A stretch of DNA of 64,000 nucleotides. Origin: Alphaproteobacteria bacterium (GTDB taxonomy: Bacteria > Pseudomonadota > Alphaproteobacteria > Micavibrionales > Micavibrionaceae). The position numbers were made by a program, and so were the translations under genes. The notes beneath the pieces are model-generated. The model made no database searches. It worked only from the letters and a program-made list of their open reading frames with translations, and was not told where the DNA came from. The first letter of the stretch is position 1. Every line of letters begins with the position of its first letter. The stretch lies in contig JAHDXS010000002.1 of the NCBI GenBank assembly GCA_023384135.1, forward strand, positions 434,001-498,000. Reading direction: 5' to 3'. Below, one piece after another: positions 34,403 through 43,303 of the stretch.

Positions 34403-35862
34403 GGTGTTCCCCCGTAAAGCGACGCAGCCAGATCGTGCAAAGGCTGCGGGAAAAAGAACAGAACAAAGCACCCGGCGCTGGTGATCCCCATAGCTACAAG
34501 GCACGGCCACGGCGCTTCCTTAAGGATGCTTGGCCCCTCATTCCGGCCGGCAAAAAAACCCCGGATGGGAATAGGCAAAAGATACGCGATATTCAAAAGA
34601 GAACTAACCATCAAAACCCCCATCAGGGCAATATGTCCGGCCTCAAGCGATCCCAGCATCAGATACCACTTGCTCCAGGTCCCTCCTGTCGGCGGCAAGC
34701 CGATAATACTGAGACTCCCGATCAAAAAAGCCAGCATCGTAAACGGCATGGCCCGGCCCAGACCCTCCATTTGGCTGATCTCCGTTTTCTTGGTGGCGAC
34801 ATAAATCGCCCCCGCACAGAAAAAGAGGGTAATCTTGCCGAACGCATGCATCGCGATATGCATCGCCGCGCCGGTAATCCCCGCTGGCGTGGCCAGCAAG
34901 GCCCCGAGTGTGATGTAGCCCAGCTGTGAAACCGTAGAATACGCAAGCCGCGCCTTGAGATTGTCCCTGGTCATAGCCACGATCGAAGCCAGCAGGATAC
35001 TGGCTCCGGCGATATAAAGCATCAGATCGCGGGCCTCCAGCAAAACCAGCAAATCTGCGCCAAAGATATAGACGGTGATCTTAAGCAAGGTAAACACGCC
35101 CGCCTTGACGACCGCAACCGCATGCAACAGCGCACTGACCGGCGTAGGCGCCACCATCGCCGAGGGTAGCCAGCGATGAAACGGCATGAGCGCTGCCTTA
35201 CCGACCCCAAAACAGAACAGTATAAGCAAAGCGCCGACAACAAAACTATCGGCAATTCCGCCAAAAATACCGCCCGGACGGAAATCAAGCGTCCCGGTTA
35301 CGGAATACGTCCAGATGATCGCAGGAAGAAAGAACGCGATGGAGGTTGTCAGCAAAACACCAAGATAAACGCGCCCGCCTCGGCGTGCTTCATCGTTGCC
35401 CTTATGCGTAACAAGCGGATACGTAGAGAGCGTCAGCAACTCATAAAACACGAAAAGCGTTAGAAGGTTGGCGGAAAAAGCAATCCCCAGCGTAAACGCA
35501 ATAGCAAGTGCAAAACAGATATAAAAGCGCGTCTGGTTTTCCTCCTTCGCCCCGCGCATATAGCCGATTGAATAAATCGATGTGACGATCCAGAGGAAGC
35601 TGGCGATCAGCGCAAACAACATCCCCAGCGGCTCCAGCCTGAAAGAAAGGGACAAACCCGGAAGCGGCGCGGCGAAAACAAGCTCGGGACTCATCCCGCT
35701 TAATCCCTGAGGCAAAAGCAGAAGTACGCTCAAAAATGTTAGCCCCCCCGTAACCAACGTAACGGCTTCACGGAGATTGGGGGTATTCCCGCAAAGCCAA
35801 ACCAAAACCGCACCCGCGAGAGGCAGACAAACGGCCAACGAAACCAGAGCCTCATAACTCAT
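34399..35862 (-). CDS. Mnh/Mrp-type antiporter subunit, MrpD/NuoM-like (second large subunit)
   Basis: 487 residues, about 14 helices. Key segments: ANLLTLFVFYELLTLSTYPL (Glu helix), GKAALMPFHRWLPSAMVAPT (Lys and trans-helix), DNLKARLAYSTVSQLGYITL (C-helix) and HAFGKITLFFCAGAIYV. The canonical antiporter pattern is complete. It overlaps the previous MrpD-like gene by one base. Together with the other two large subunits it forms an unusual three-antiporter set. Confidence 0.9.
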   Translation of the reverse strand: MSYEALVSLAVCLPLAGAVLVWLCGNTPNLREAVTLVTGGLTFLSVLLLLPQGLSGMSPELVFAAPLPGLSLSFRLEPLGMLFALIASFLWIVTSIYSIGYMRGAKEENQTRFYICFALAIAFTLGIAFSANLLTLFVFYELLTLSTYPLVTHKGNDEARRGGRVYLGVLLTTSIAFFLPAIIWTYSVTGTLDFRPGGIFGGIADSFVVGALLILFCFGVGKAALMPFHRWLPSAMVAPTPVSALLHAVAVVKAGVFTLLKITVYIFGADLLVLLEARDLMLYIAGASILLASIVAMTRDNLKARLAYSTVSQLGYITLGALLATPAGITGAAMHIAMHAFGKITLFFCAGAIYVATKKTEISQMEGLGRAMPFTMLAFLIGSLSIIGLPPTGGTWSKWYLMLGSLEAGHIALMGVLMVSSLLNIAYLLPIPIRGFFAGRNEGPSILKEAPWPCLVAMGITSAGCFVLFFFPQPLHDLAASLYGGTP

Positions 35863-37358
35863 CAGGGAGTACTCCCAAGAAGACTGAGCGCCGCCGACTC
35901 CGCGGCACCAACCACGAGACTCGGATCAATACCGATATAGAGGGTCAGCAAAGCCATGAACCAGGCCGGGACCAAAAGTATAAAAGGCGCCTCTTTTCCA
36001 TTCTCGTGCACTTCATCAGGAGCTTGAAAATACGCGACCTCGACAATCCGCCAGACATACGCGACAGCCAACAAAGACCCGGCGAGAACGGCAGCGATAA
36101 TCAAAAACCCCACAAAACCATGGTCGAGCGCAGCCATGATGAGATACCATTTACTCACGAACCCTGCGGTCAATGGCATACCGATCAATCCCAGTCCGCC
36201 AACCACAAAGGCTCCCATCGTCCACGGCATCGTTTTTCCAAGGCCCCGGAAATCCTCGATCCGCGCACTGCGAAAACGATAGAAAACACAACCCGCAACC
36301 AGAAACAGACAGCCCTTCATAACAGCATGATTGAACATATGCAGGATACCAGCGCTCAAACCGGCATGACTGGCTAGCGCAAAACCGATGACCATATACC
36401 CGATCTGCGCAACGCTCGAATAAGCCAGTACATGCTTGATGTTCGTCTGAAAAATGGCCGAGAGAGAGCCGACAAAAACCGCAGTCACGGCAAGAACAAG
36501 CAAGATCGGCTGCAACGGCATAGCACCAAAAGCGAATCCTGCACCAAAAACGGTGAATGTGAAACGTATAAGAACGTAAAGTGAAACTTTGGTGGATGTT
36601 GCGGCCAAAAACACGCTCGCGGCGGAGGGGGCATAACCATAAGCATTAGGCAGCCAAACATGGAGCGGGAAAAGCGCCACCTTAATGCTCATTCCCACGA
36701 TGATAAAAGCAAACGCCGCCCGAACGGTATGGGTATCCATGACAGACGGCAGCCGCACCGCCAGATCCGCCATGTTCAGCGTCCCCGTCATCATATAAAT
36801 GAACCCGATCCCGATCAGCAGAAAAGTCGCTCCGATCGTCCCCATGATGAGATATTGGAAAGCGGCCGTCAGCGCGCGCCGATCCTTACCAAAGCTAATC
36901 AGGATATAAGAGGAAAGCGACGAGATTTCCAGAAATACGAAGACATTAAACGCATCGCCAGTGATCACGATACCAAGCAAACCGGCCACGCAGAGCATGA
37001 AAGCAGAATAGAACAACGCATGGCGGGGCTGAACGATCTCCTTCTCAACGCTTTTATAAGAAAAAGCCAGAGTTACACAAAACATCAACGAAAGGAGAAC
37101 AAGAAAAGGTGCGTTAAAGGAATCGACTCTGTACTCGATTCCCCACGGCGGGTCCCACCCGCCCATCGCGTAAGACAAAGGCCCTGCCGCCGAAACCTGC
37201 ATGAACAAAGCAATAGATACGGCAAACGTACAAAGACTGACGCAAAAAGCCAGAAGCCAGGCGGCTCCGCGCTTGCGAAGAAGAAAGCAAATCGGAGCGA
37301 ACAGCAAAGGCAGGATCACCTGAAGCGCAGGCAGATTCGCGAAAATGGCCGACATCAT
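35862..37358 (-). CDS. mnhD: Mnh/Mrp antiporter subunit D
   Basis: 498 residues, about 14 helices, MrpD type. ITGDAFNVFVFLEISSLSSY carries the conserved Glu; KVALFPLHVWLPNAYGYAPS the Lys helix; TNIKHVLAYSSVAQIGYMVI and HAVMKGCLFLVAG the C-terminal channel. MrpD is the proton-translocating subunit of cation/proton antiporters. It begins within the mnhC stop (4-base overlap), the usual C-D order. Confidence 0.93.
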   Translation of the reverse strand: MMSAIFANLPALQVILPLLFAPICFLLRKRGAAWLLAFCVSLCTFAVSIALFMQVSAAGPLSYAMGGWDPPWGIEYRVDSFNAPFLVLLSLMFCVTLAFSYKSVEKEIVQPRHALFYSAFMLCVAGLLGIVITGDAFNVFVFLEISSLSSYILISFGKDRRALTAAFQYLIMGTIGATFLLIGIGFIYMMTGTLNMADLAVRLPSVMDTHTVRAAFAFIIVGMSIKVALFPLHVWLPNAYGYAPSAASVFLAATSTKVSLYVLIRFTFTVFGAGFAFGAMPLQPILLVLAVTAVFVGSLSAIFQTNIKHVLAYSSVAQIGYMVIGFALASHAGLSAGILHMFNHAVMKGCLFLVAGCVFYRFRSARIEDFRGLGKTMPWTMGAFVVGGLGLIGMPLTAGFVSKWYLIMAALDHGFVGFLIIAAVLAGSLLAVAYVWRIVEVAYFQAPDEVHENGKEAPFILLVPAWFMALLTLYIGIDPSLVVGAAESAALSLLGSTP

Positions 37359-37711
37359 AACGAGCCGTCCTTCTCGTGGATGTCATCCTCCTCTATGCTG
37401 CCGTAAGCCTCCTTAATGCGGACGACAAGCGCCAGCGCCAGCGCAGTGGTCGCAACACCCACGACGATCGCCGTAAGGATCAGAACATGCGGAAGCGGGT
37501 TCGTATAAATCTCCGTGCCCTCGGTCAAGATCGGCACAGCGCCACCCTTGATCTTGCCCATGCTGATATAAAGAATGAAAACGGAGGTCTGAAAAATATT
37601 CAGCCCGATGATTTTTTTGATCAGGTTGCCAGAGGCGATGAGGATATAAAAACCGATCATCATCAGAACCATCGCCACCCAGTAATTGAACAACCCAAAA
37701 ACGAGGGTCAT
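37355..37711 (-). CDS. mnhC: Mnh/Mrp antiporter subunit C (NuoK-like)
   Basis: 118 residues, three helices. NYWVAMVLMMIGFYILIASG, LIKKIIGLNIFQTSVFILYI and PLPHVLILTAIVVGVATTAL with VRIKEAYGSIEEDDI at the end are typical of MnhC/NuoK. Overlaps the gene before it and mnhD by 4 bases each, so the set is tightly coupled. Confidence 0.95.
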   Translation of the reverse strand: MTLVFGLFNYWVAMVLMMIGFYILIASGNLIKKIIGLNIFQTSVFILYISMGKIKGGAVPILTEGTEIYTNPLPHVLILTAIVVGVATTALALALVVRIKEAYGSIEEDDIHEKDGSL

Positions 37712-38745
37712 GTCTCGACCCCCTGCTTCTTGAGCACGGAACGCTTGGCCCGTCCGGAAAAGGTAAAGAACAGAGTCATCATAACGGAAGCGACCGTAAC
37801 GCCTACACCCAGCTCTACGAGGATAATCCCGATATGCTGTCCGTGTTTGGGATAATCACTCAAAACCCCATATTCGAGATAATGGCCACCAAGAATTAGG
37901 CATAAAACGCCCGTCCCTCCATAGATCAGAACGCCAATCACCATCATATATCGAAGAACGACCGGGCTCATGATTTTATAGGCTGCCTCAAGCCCGTAAA
38001 CCAGAGCGTATAAAATAAACGCCACGGCGAAGATCACACCGGCCTGAAAGCCCCCGCCGGGACTGTACTCGCCGTGAAACTGCACATACAGAGCATAAAG
38101 CAGGATGAGCGGAATCAGAATTTTAGAGATAACGTGCAAAACCGCATGGTGACGCAGATTAGCCGTGTCCTCGAACTGCCAGTATTCCCGGCCCGATCCG
38201 TCGGAGAGAAAACCGAGCAAAGCCAGAACCCCCAGCCCAGCCGCAAAGATCACGAACGCCTCTCCCAGCGTATCATATCCCCTGTAACTGGCCAGAATGG
38301 ACGTCACGATGTTCGGAATGCCCGTCTCTTGCCCGGACTGCTCAATATAGCGCGGCACGACATGGTTATGGATAGGCGCAGCCGGATCGGCAAAATAAGG
38401 CATATCGAGGGTCGCGTATATCAGCGCCACACCTGTAAGGCTCACCACGACAAGCGGCAAAAGCGCGGAGCGCAAAGACTTTTTAGCACGGGGTTGCGGC
38501 TCGGACCTCTTGCGTGTCAACGCCAGAGTCCCAAGCATCAGAATAGGCGCGATCCCCGCTCCGATCGACGCTTCGGTAAGAGCCACGTCTGGTGCCTTAA
38601 GGCTCAAAAAGAATCCCGCAGACAAAAGGCTGTAAAGACCGAAAACCATAATCACGGCAAACAAGTCACGCACAAAAATGCAGGAAAGCGCCGTCGCCAC
38701 CAACATGCTCAGTAAGACGATATCAATCAGGATAAACGTATCTAT
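37708..38745 (-). CDS. mnhB: fused DUF4040 (MrpA C-terminal part) and MnhB subunit
   Basis: Two modules: residues 1-70 are DUF4040 (LSLKAPDVALTEASIGAGIA), then an MbhE-like linker (YRGYDTLGEAFVIFAAGLGV near 150), then MnhB (FHGEYSPGGGFQAGVIFAVA near 220). The first ATG is at 38706, but that leaves only 12 residues of the first helix. Extending upstream to ATA 38745 restores a full helix (DTFILIDIVLLSMLVATAL), gives an ATAG overlap with the mnhG stop and puts GGGAGG 6 bases ahead. I therefore propose an AUA start; a later ATG start is the fallback. Confidence 0.88.
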   Translation of the reverse strand: MDTFILIDIVLLSMLVATALSCIFVRDLFAVIMVFGLYSLLSAGFFLSLKAPDVALTEASIGAGIAPILMLGTLALTRKRSEPQPRAKKSLRSALLPLVVVSLTGVALIYATLDMPYFADPAAPIHNHVVPRYIEQSGQETGIPNIVTSILASYRGYDTLGEAFVIFAAGLGVLALLGFLSDGSGREYWQFEDTANLRHHAVLHVISKILIPLILLYALYVQFHGEYSPGGGFQAGVIFAVAFILYALVYGLEAAYKIMSPVVLRYMMVIGVLIYGGTGVLCLILGGHYLEYGVLSDYPKHGQHIGIILVELGVGVTVASVMMTLFFTFSGRAKRSVLKKQGVET

Positions 38746-39065
38746 GACCCGCCTCCCTTTTGATCGTACAAAACAGGCTTAAGCCCGCATTTAAACGCCG
38801 TCTTGGCAAGAATATGCGAAGCCGTCGGAGCGGTATAAGCAAAAATGCCCAGAAGCATGAGAAGCTTGAGCGACATCAGCGTAAACCCGGCTTGCAAAAT
38901 CAACCCCAAAATAATGAGTCCGGCACAAAGCGTATCGGTGATACTGGCCGCATGCAGCCTTGTGTAGAAATCCGGAAATCGGAATAGACCGATCGCTCCG
39001 GTTACACCCAAAAAACCACCGCACAGAATACAAGCCCAACTAATAATGTCGATAAACAAGCTCAT
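38742..39065 (-). CDS. mnhG: Mnh/Mrp antiporter subunit G
   Basis: 107 residues, three helices, with the strict MnhG patterns GVTGAIGLFRFPDFYTRLHA and SITDTLCAGLIILGLILQAG, and the late TAPTASHILAKTAF. Overlaps mnhF by 4 bases and, by the proposed ATAG, the next gene. Confidence 0.96.
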   Translation of the reverse strand: MSLFIDIISWACILCGGFLGVTGAIGLFRFPDFYTRLHAASITDTLCAGLIILGLILQAGFTLMSLKLLMLLGIFAYTAPTASHILAKTAFKCGLKPVLYDQKGGGS

Positions 39066-39337
39066 CGCCCCTCCTCCGCCTCATCTTCTCTTCGCCCAAA
39101 CTCGAAAAACCTCAGGACGGCAACAATACTGATAAAATTGATAAGCACATAAACGACGGCAACATCGATAAACGTGGGTTGCCCACCTAGAACGCTCAAA
39201 ACAGCGACCAAAAGCACCGTCTTAGTGCCGAACATGTTGACCGCCAGAATTCGGTCGAACAGGCCCGGCCCGGCGAAAGCGCGGATCAGGGCCAAAAGCA
39301 TAACGGTCATAATCGAAAGAGTGGCGGCCAGAAACAT
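39062..39337 (-). CDS. mnhF: Mnh/Mrp antiporter subunit F
   Basis: 91 residues, three helices; GPGLFDRILAVNMFGTKTVL and PTFIDVAVVYVLINFISIVA are the family signatures. It starts 3 bases after mnhE stops and ends with the acidic FGRREDEAEE. Confidence 0.96.
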   Translation of the reverse strand: MFLAATLSIMTVMLLALIRAFAGPGLFDRILAVNMFGTKTVLLVAVLSVLGGQPTFIDVAVVYVLINFISIVAVLRFFEFGRREDEAEEGR

Positions 39338-39340
39338 GGG

Positions 39341-39814
39341 CTATACCGTCTCAAGCGCGGAAACACGCCGATCCATCTCGCCCTTTTGAACCTCTGCGGC
39401 ACCTTCTTTGGTGAGGGCGTGAACTTCAAAAACATCATCGCGAACGAACAGCGTCACTGTTCCGGGCGTCATAGTGATCGAGTTGGCATAGAGAACCTTC
39501 GCAGCCTCAGAAGACTGGCTGGCATGCGTTCTAAAAACAACTGGGCTGATTGAGGCCGGCCCCAACCAGACGCGCTTGACGACATCGATATTGGCCAGAA
39601 CGATCTGCCAGACCAGCCAGCCAAGATAGCCCGGCAAACGGCGGCTGAGCAAAACAATCGGGAACGCCTCGCCGTCCTTTCTGTTCATGAACGATGTAAG
39701 CGCGAGAACCGTAATAATCGACAGAACGCCCGCACCAAGGAGCAGAGGCTTAAGATACCCCGAATTGATCATCCAGAAACAGGCGAGGATCGCCACAAGG
39801 ACGTAAGTTTTCAC
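39341..39814 (-). CDS. mnhE: Mnh/Mrp antiporter subunit E
   Basis: About 157 residues from GTG 39814, preferred over an ATG at 39844 because GGAGG lies 9 bases before the GTG and would be inside the longer frame. Two or three helices, then the cytosolic MnhE domain with ANSITMTPGTVTLFV and VHALTKEGA, both typical. First gene of the cluster, order E-F-G-(DUF4040/B)-C-D-D-small-D. No cation specificity can be read. Confidence 0.94.
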   Translation of the reverse strand: MKTYVLVAILACFWMINSGYLKPLLLGAGVLSIITVLALTSFMNRKDGEAFPIVLLSRRLPGYLGWLVWQIVLANIDVVKRVWLGPASISPVVFRTHASQSSEAAKVLYANSITMTPGTVTLFVRDDVFEVHALTKEGAAEVQKGEMDRRVSALETV

Positions 39815-39948
39815 AAGCGAAAGCCTCCGAATTGTTATTCGCAAGTCTTTTTACGGGGTGCAGTGTACGGACAGGAGCCACAAATGACAACCATAATCGG
39901 GACCGAAATAACCCTTATGGCGCGGATAAACTCTGCGTGGCCCGAAGC

Positions 39949-40659
39949 CTAATCAGCTCTGATATACGTCGCGGCCGGGAAATTAAGGCTTTGAACAAAG
40001 GCCGAGGACGTTCCGTCATCTTGCGGCTTGGTCGTGTCGAACTCGAACGCGATCCCCGAAAGCGGCGGCGCGTCGAACCCATAGATATCTTTGAACGTCT
40101 TTTTAAGATTGAGCCGCGTGGTCACGGCCTCGCCCGGCTTGGGCTGCGCGGCGCAGATGAACCGCCCGCCCTTGTGATAGAACCGCCCCTTGAGCGGCGC
40201 GCCGACCGCGTCGTTCTCACATAGATGAAGCGCGATGAAATACGGGCTGTCGGGAATGATCGCCGAGCCGCTGTCGATCAACTCCTTGCCGAAAAACGCA
40301 TAGAACATGATCGCCTCGTTCCGCCGCCCCTTGGCGTAGGACGCCCCGGCGGGAAACTTGTTAACGCCCCAAACGATCTCCACGTCCTGATAATTCTCCA
40401 GATGCCCCTTCTTGAGCGCGATGATCGACTGCGCGGCCTTGAGCGCCTCGATGACCAGACCATCCTTGGTCAGCGCGATCTTCGTCTTACTTTTATTGTC
40501 TGCCGCCCGCTCCAGAATGAAATTCTGTGACTCCAGCCACGCATACGCGTCCTGCCCGGCGAATTTCCGGAAATCTACCTCCGCCTTGTCGGCATGGGCG
40601 GGTGAAATCAAAACCAAAGACATCAGAAAAGCCAGACAAATCAAATGGCGGCGGATCAT
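39949..40659 (-). CDS. secreted DUF3047-like protein
   Basis: 236 residues from ATG 40659 (AGAGGG just upstream). Signal peptide MIRRHLICLAFLMSLVLISP with cleavage after AHA. The rest looks like a jelly-roll domain resembling DUF3047: WGVNKFPAGASYAKGRRNEA, IMFYAFFGKEL, then IYGFDAPPLSGIAFEFDTT near the end. Two cysteines (HLCEND, RFICAAQ) may pair. Function unknown; periplasmic location inferred. Confidence 0.7.
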   Translation of the reverse strand: MIRRHLICLAFLMSLVLISPAHADKAEVDFRKFAGQDAYAWLESQNFILERAADNKSKTKIALTKDGLVIEALKAAQSIIALKKGHLENYQDVEIVWGVNKFPAGASYAKGRRNEAIMFYAFFGKELIDSGSAIIPDSPYFIALHLCENDAVGAPLKGRFYHKGGRFICAAQPKPGEAVTTRLNLKKTFKDIYGFDAPPLSGIAFEFDTTKPQDDGTSSAFVQSLNFPAATYIRAD

Positions 40660-40680
40660 CGAAAAACCCTCTTTCAAAAA

Positions 40681-40705
40681 AAATAAAACCCCGCGCAAGC
40701 GCGAA
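40681..40705 (-). terminator. probable terminator of the 136-aa secreted protein gene
   Basis: On the minus strand a short GC stem (CGCG/CGCG, 40692-40703) is followed by GGGG and then TTTTATTTTTTTT. The stem is short but the U-run is long. Confidence 0.55.
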
Positions 40706-40771
40706 GCTTTAATGTAGACGATACACGGAACGAAAAGCTAGGCCAGCTTGGAAATTAACGGAGAACAACGC

Positions 40772-41182
40772 CTACTGATTAACCCTCGGCTCGTTGTACC
40801 ACGGGTTTTCCTTCTTCTTGGCCTGTTTGGCTTCATACGTGCGCTTATCGTCGGCCAGAGCGGCGGCCCGCTCCCTCATGTAATCATGGTAAATCCGGTC
40901 CCAAAGATCGATATCCCCCCGCCGCGCAACTTTCTTTAATCTGGAAATATAATCACGGTCCACGCGCTTGGCGCTTAGGGCATGATTGGCTTTGTTTTCC
41001 TTCTTGATCCGGTTTTCAAGCTTGTTCGTGCGATGGATGAGATAACGGATTCTGTGCTCGATCTGCTCCTTTTCGATCTCGGCAATGGTTTTTGATTTAC
41101 CCTTGTTCCCGTGACCCGCACTTACGGGCTGGGCGAAGAAGCACAGGCAGGACACCAGTAGTATCGCAAGAACATGTCTCAT
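40772..41182 (-). CDS. secreted basic hypothetical protein
   Basis: 136 residues. Signal peptide MRHVLAILLVSCLCFFAQPV with cleavage after VSA, then a lysine-rich, helical mature part (IAEIEKEQIEHRIRYLIHRT, LENRIKKENKANHALSAKR) that ends KKKENPWYNEPRVNQ. AGGA lies upstream of the ATG. Probably a periplasmic coiled-coil protein; no family recognised. Confidence 0.75.
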   Translation of the reverse strand: MRHVLAILLVSCLCFFAQPVSAGHGNKGKSKTIAEIEKEQIEHRIRYLIHRTNKLENRIKKENKANHALSAKRVDRDYISRLKKVARRGDIDLWDRIYHDYMRERAAALADDKRTYEAKQAKKKENPWYNEPRVNQ

Positions 41183-41295
41183 CTCAAAATCCTCAATAAA
41201 CAGAACGGCCTCACGAAATGATACGCAGGATCAATCAATACCATTCGCGCAAAAGAAGCACAAATTTGAGATTTTTGGGGAAAAGAGGGCGTAAA

Positions 41296-41370
41296 TGGTG
41301 CCGTTGGGGAGATTTGAACTCCCGACCCACGCATTACGAATGCGTTGCTCTACCCCTGAGCTACAACGGC
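41296..41370 (-). tRNA. tRNA-Thr (anticodon CGT)
   Basis: Minus strand, 75 bases including the encoded CCA. Acceptor GCCGTTG pairs with CAACGGC, discriminator A. D arm TAGCTCAGGGGTAGAGCA, anticodon stem ACGCA/TGCGT with loop TTCGTAA, and T arm GGGAGTTCAAATCTCCC all fold. Anticodon CGT reads ACG. Confidence 0.97.
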
Positions 41371-41449
41371 CCGCCAATAAACAGGCTATGAGTTACACAA
41401 AACCCGGCCTGAATTCAACGAAAACTTGAAAACCCGCCGAAATCCGGGC

Positions 41450-43030
41450 TCACATGCACTGAGGCCCATAACACCGCATCGTTCTGAAATCGTAAACAGC
41501 GGAGTGGCCGGGGTCGCCCTTGGGCCGCTTCACCCCGTCCGGAATGATGAAAATACTGCTATTCCCGCCATACAAGCCCGGCGGATAAGTGAAATCGTCA
41601 CGCACCACCACATACGCCTCGCCCCAGATCATCTGCATATACTGCCCGCCAGGGTCTTCCTCGATCTTTCTCAGAAATTCGGCGGCGGCGGGATCATCCG
41701 GCGCGTAATCCGTAATCTTTTCAACCCATGCGATTTGATCCGTGGTTGTTACGGGTCGGATGTAGCCTTTATCGACCGCCTCCGCAATCCCGGCCCGGCC
41801 CGCCGCCGGAACCCCTTCAAGTTTATAAGATTCCGGGGGGTTACGCCGCGAATGCACAAGACGGGCCCGGTCGAAATTCTCCCCGCCCACGATTGCTGTC
41901 CCGTCCTTCGCGATGGCGCCATAATCCTCCGCCCGCCGCCCGTAAATCTGAATGGCGAGAAAATCGAGATTGGCCTTGTCCTCGCCCCAGAACGGAACAT
42001 ATCCGCAAGAGCCTTCCCCGGAGTCATTGTATATGCTCGACTTGAGTGCGACATCCCGCTCAAGGGCAGAGGCGGCCTGCCGATGATACCCCGTAAGATA
42101 AACCGCCACGATTTTTGTCTCCGGTGTCCGCCGTATATGCCAGACCGTCGGCTCGTACTGGCCAAGAATGAGCGCAACGGGATATTCAGGCTCGTTCACC
42201 ACCAGATCGACCAAACGTGCATTACCTCCGCTCTGGTCGATGGGAAAGTCCAGCATCATGCCGTTCCCATAGCCGCCCACGCCATAAACCACAGTATCCT
42301 CGGGAAGTTTGACATCCTCCCCAAACCCGCACGTCGTCGGAATTTTAACCTTCGGTCGGCCGATGCTCATATGCTTTTCATATTCCTGCACACGCTTGAT
42401 TTCCTTCAGGATTTCGCCCGCACTAACGGACTTGTCTTGGTTGCGATCCAGATGATTAAAATCCGTGCTGAGGATAGGCTCCAGAACAGAGCTTTGATTG
42501 GTTCTTCGCGCCTCTCTGAACTCTTTTCTTGATAGGCCCCCGTCGCCGTTAAGATCCAGTTCGGCAATGCCCTCCCGAAGGCTTCCTTCAGCTTTCTTAA
42601 GATTGATAATCTTCACTGCGGGCGCATACTCCTCTTCGGAAATCACACCATCAAGATTTTTATCGAGTGTTTTAAAAACTCTGGTGGCCGCCTTGCGGAG
42701 ATTCTCTCCACCCTCGGGAACGGAGCGCGCAGCCTCTTCAAGATAATTTTCATAAGAAACACCCGGCTCAATACCGATCCAGAGCTTTTCGGGAATAGCC
42801 TCCAGATACGGATAGGGTTTTTCATTTCCGTAATCCATCAATTTAAACTTGGGTTTTGGCGCATCCTCAGCCTCAACAGACGCGGACTTTTGCGGCTCCG
42901 TCGGGACAGGGGGTTCATGGCGACCCTGCCTTGTAAAACCGACCCCAGCCATCAACAGCACAAACGTGACAAAAAATACGAGCGGCAGCAAATCGAAACC
43001 GCTCTCCGGCTTATTAGGCTCTTGCCCCAT
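41450..43030 (-). CDS. membrane-anchored EF-hand protein
   Basis: 526 residues. One N-terminal helix (FDLLPLVFFVTFVLLMAGVG) anchors it. Three EF-hand loops follow: DKNLDGVISEEEY (near 122), DLNGDGGLSRKEF (near 160) and DRNQDKSVSAGEI (near 195). Residues 230-526 form an unrecognised domain with paired cysteines (TTCGFGED, GSCGYVPF) and a C-terminal MRCYGPQCM. GAGGAG precedes the ATG. Calcium binding is well supported; the role of the large C-terminal domain is unknown. Confidence 0.83.
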   Translation of the reverse strand: MGQEPNKPESGFDLLPLVFFVTFVLLMAGVGFTRQGRHEPPVPTEPQKSASVEAEDAPKPKFKLMDYGNEKPYPYLEAIPEKLWIGIEPGVSYENYLEEAARSVPEGGENLRKAATRVFKTLDKNLDGVISEEEYAPAVKIINLKKAEGSLREGIAELDLNGDGGLSRKEFREARRTNQSSVLEPILSTDFNHLDRNQDKSVSAGEILKEIKRVQEYEKHMSIGRPKVKIPTTCGFGEDVKLPEDTVVYGVGGYGNGMMLDFPIDQSGGNARLVDLVVNEPEYPVALILGQYEPTVWHIRRTPETKIVAVYLTGYHRQAASALERDVALKSSIYNDSGEGSCGYVPFWGEDKANLDFLAIQIYGRRAEDYGAIAKDGTAIVGGENFDRARLVHSRRNPPESYKLEGVPAAGRAGIAEAVDKGYIRPVTTTDQIAWVEKITDYAPDDPAAAEFLRKIEEDPGGQYMQMIWGEAYVVVRDDFTYPPGLYGGNSSIFIIPDGVKRPKGDPGHSAVYDFRTMRCYGPQCM

Positions 43031-43146
43031 TTAAAACTCCTCTAAACCATAGATTTTAGACCGCAGGCCCAATATAAATACCAAAAAATCCGCCATCTCA
43101 GAACGAAAACTTGAAAAATCCGGCCCGACCCGCTATACCCATACGC

Positions 43147-43235
43147 GGAAGGTCGCCGGGCGGATGCTTGGTCGTATCCGGTCAGGTCCGAAAGGAAGCA
43201 GCCAGCGTCGGGTTTTTCGGGTCGTGCGATCTTCC
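43147..43235 (+). ncRNA. ffs: SRP RNA (4.5S, small bacterial type)
   Basis: Contains the SRP signature GGTCAGGTCCGAAAGGAAGC followed by AGCC. GGAAGGTCGC at the 5' end pairs with GCGATCTTCC at the 3' end to close the long hairpin. It binds Ffh and lies about 70 bases before dnaX, a usual location in alphaproteobacteria. Confidence 0.95.
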
Positions 43236-43303
43236 ACCTTCCAAATCTCCCCTGAAATCTTAAAGTTATTGCGGCGGCTCTTGAATCGCTCTAAAAAACA
43301 TAT

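Noticed and set aside
39885-39953. 22-codon frame on the plus strand with AGGAG
   Set aside because: Very short, no downstream gene on that strand and no visible property.
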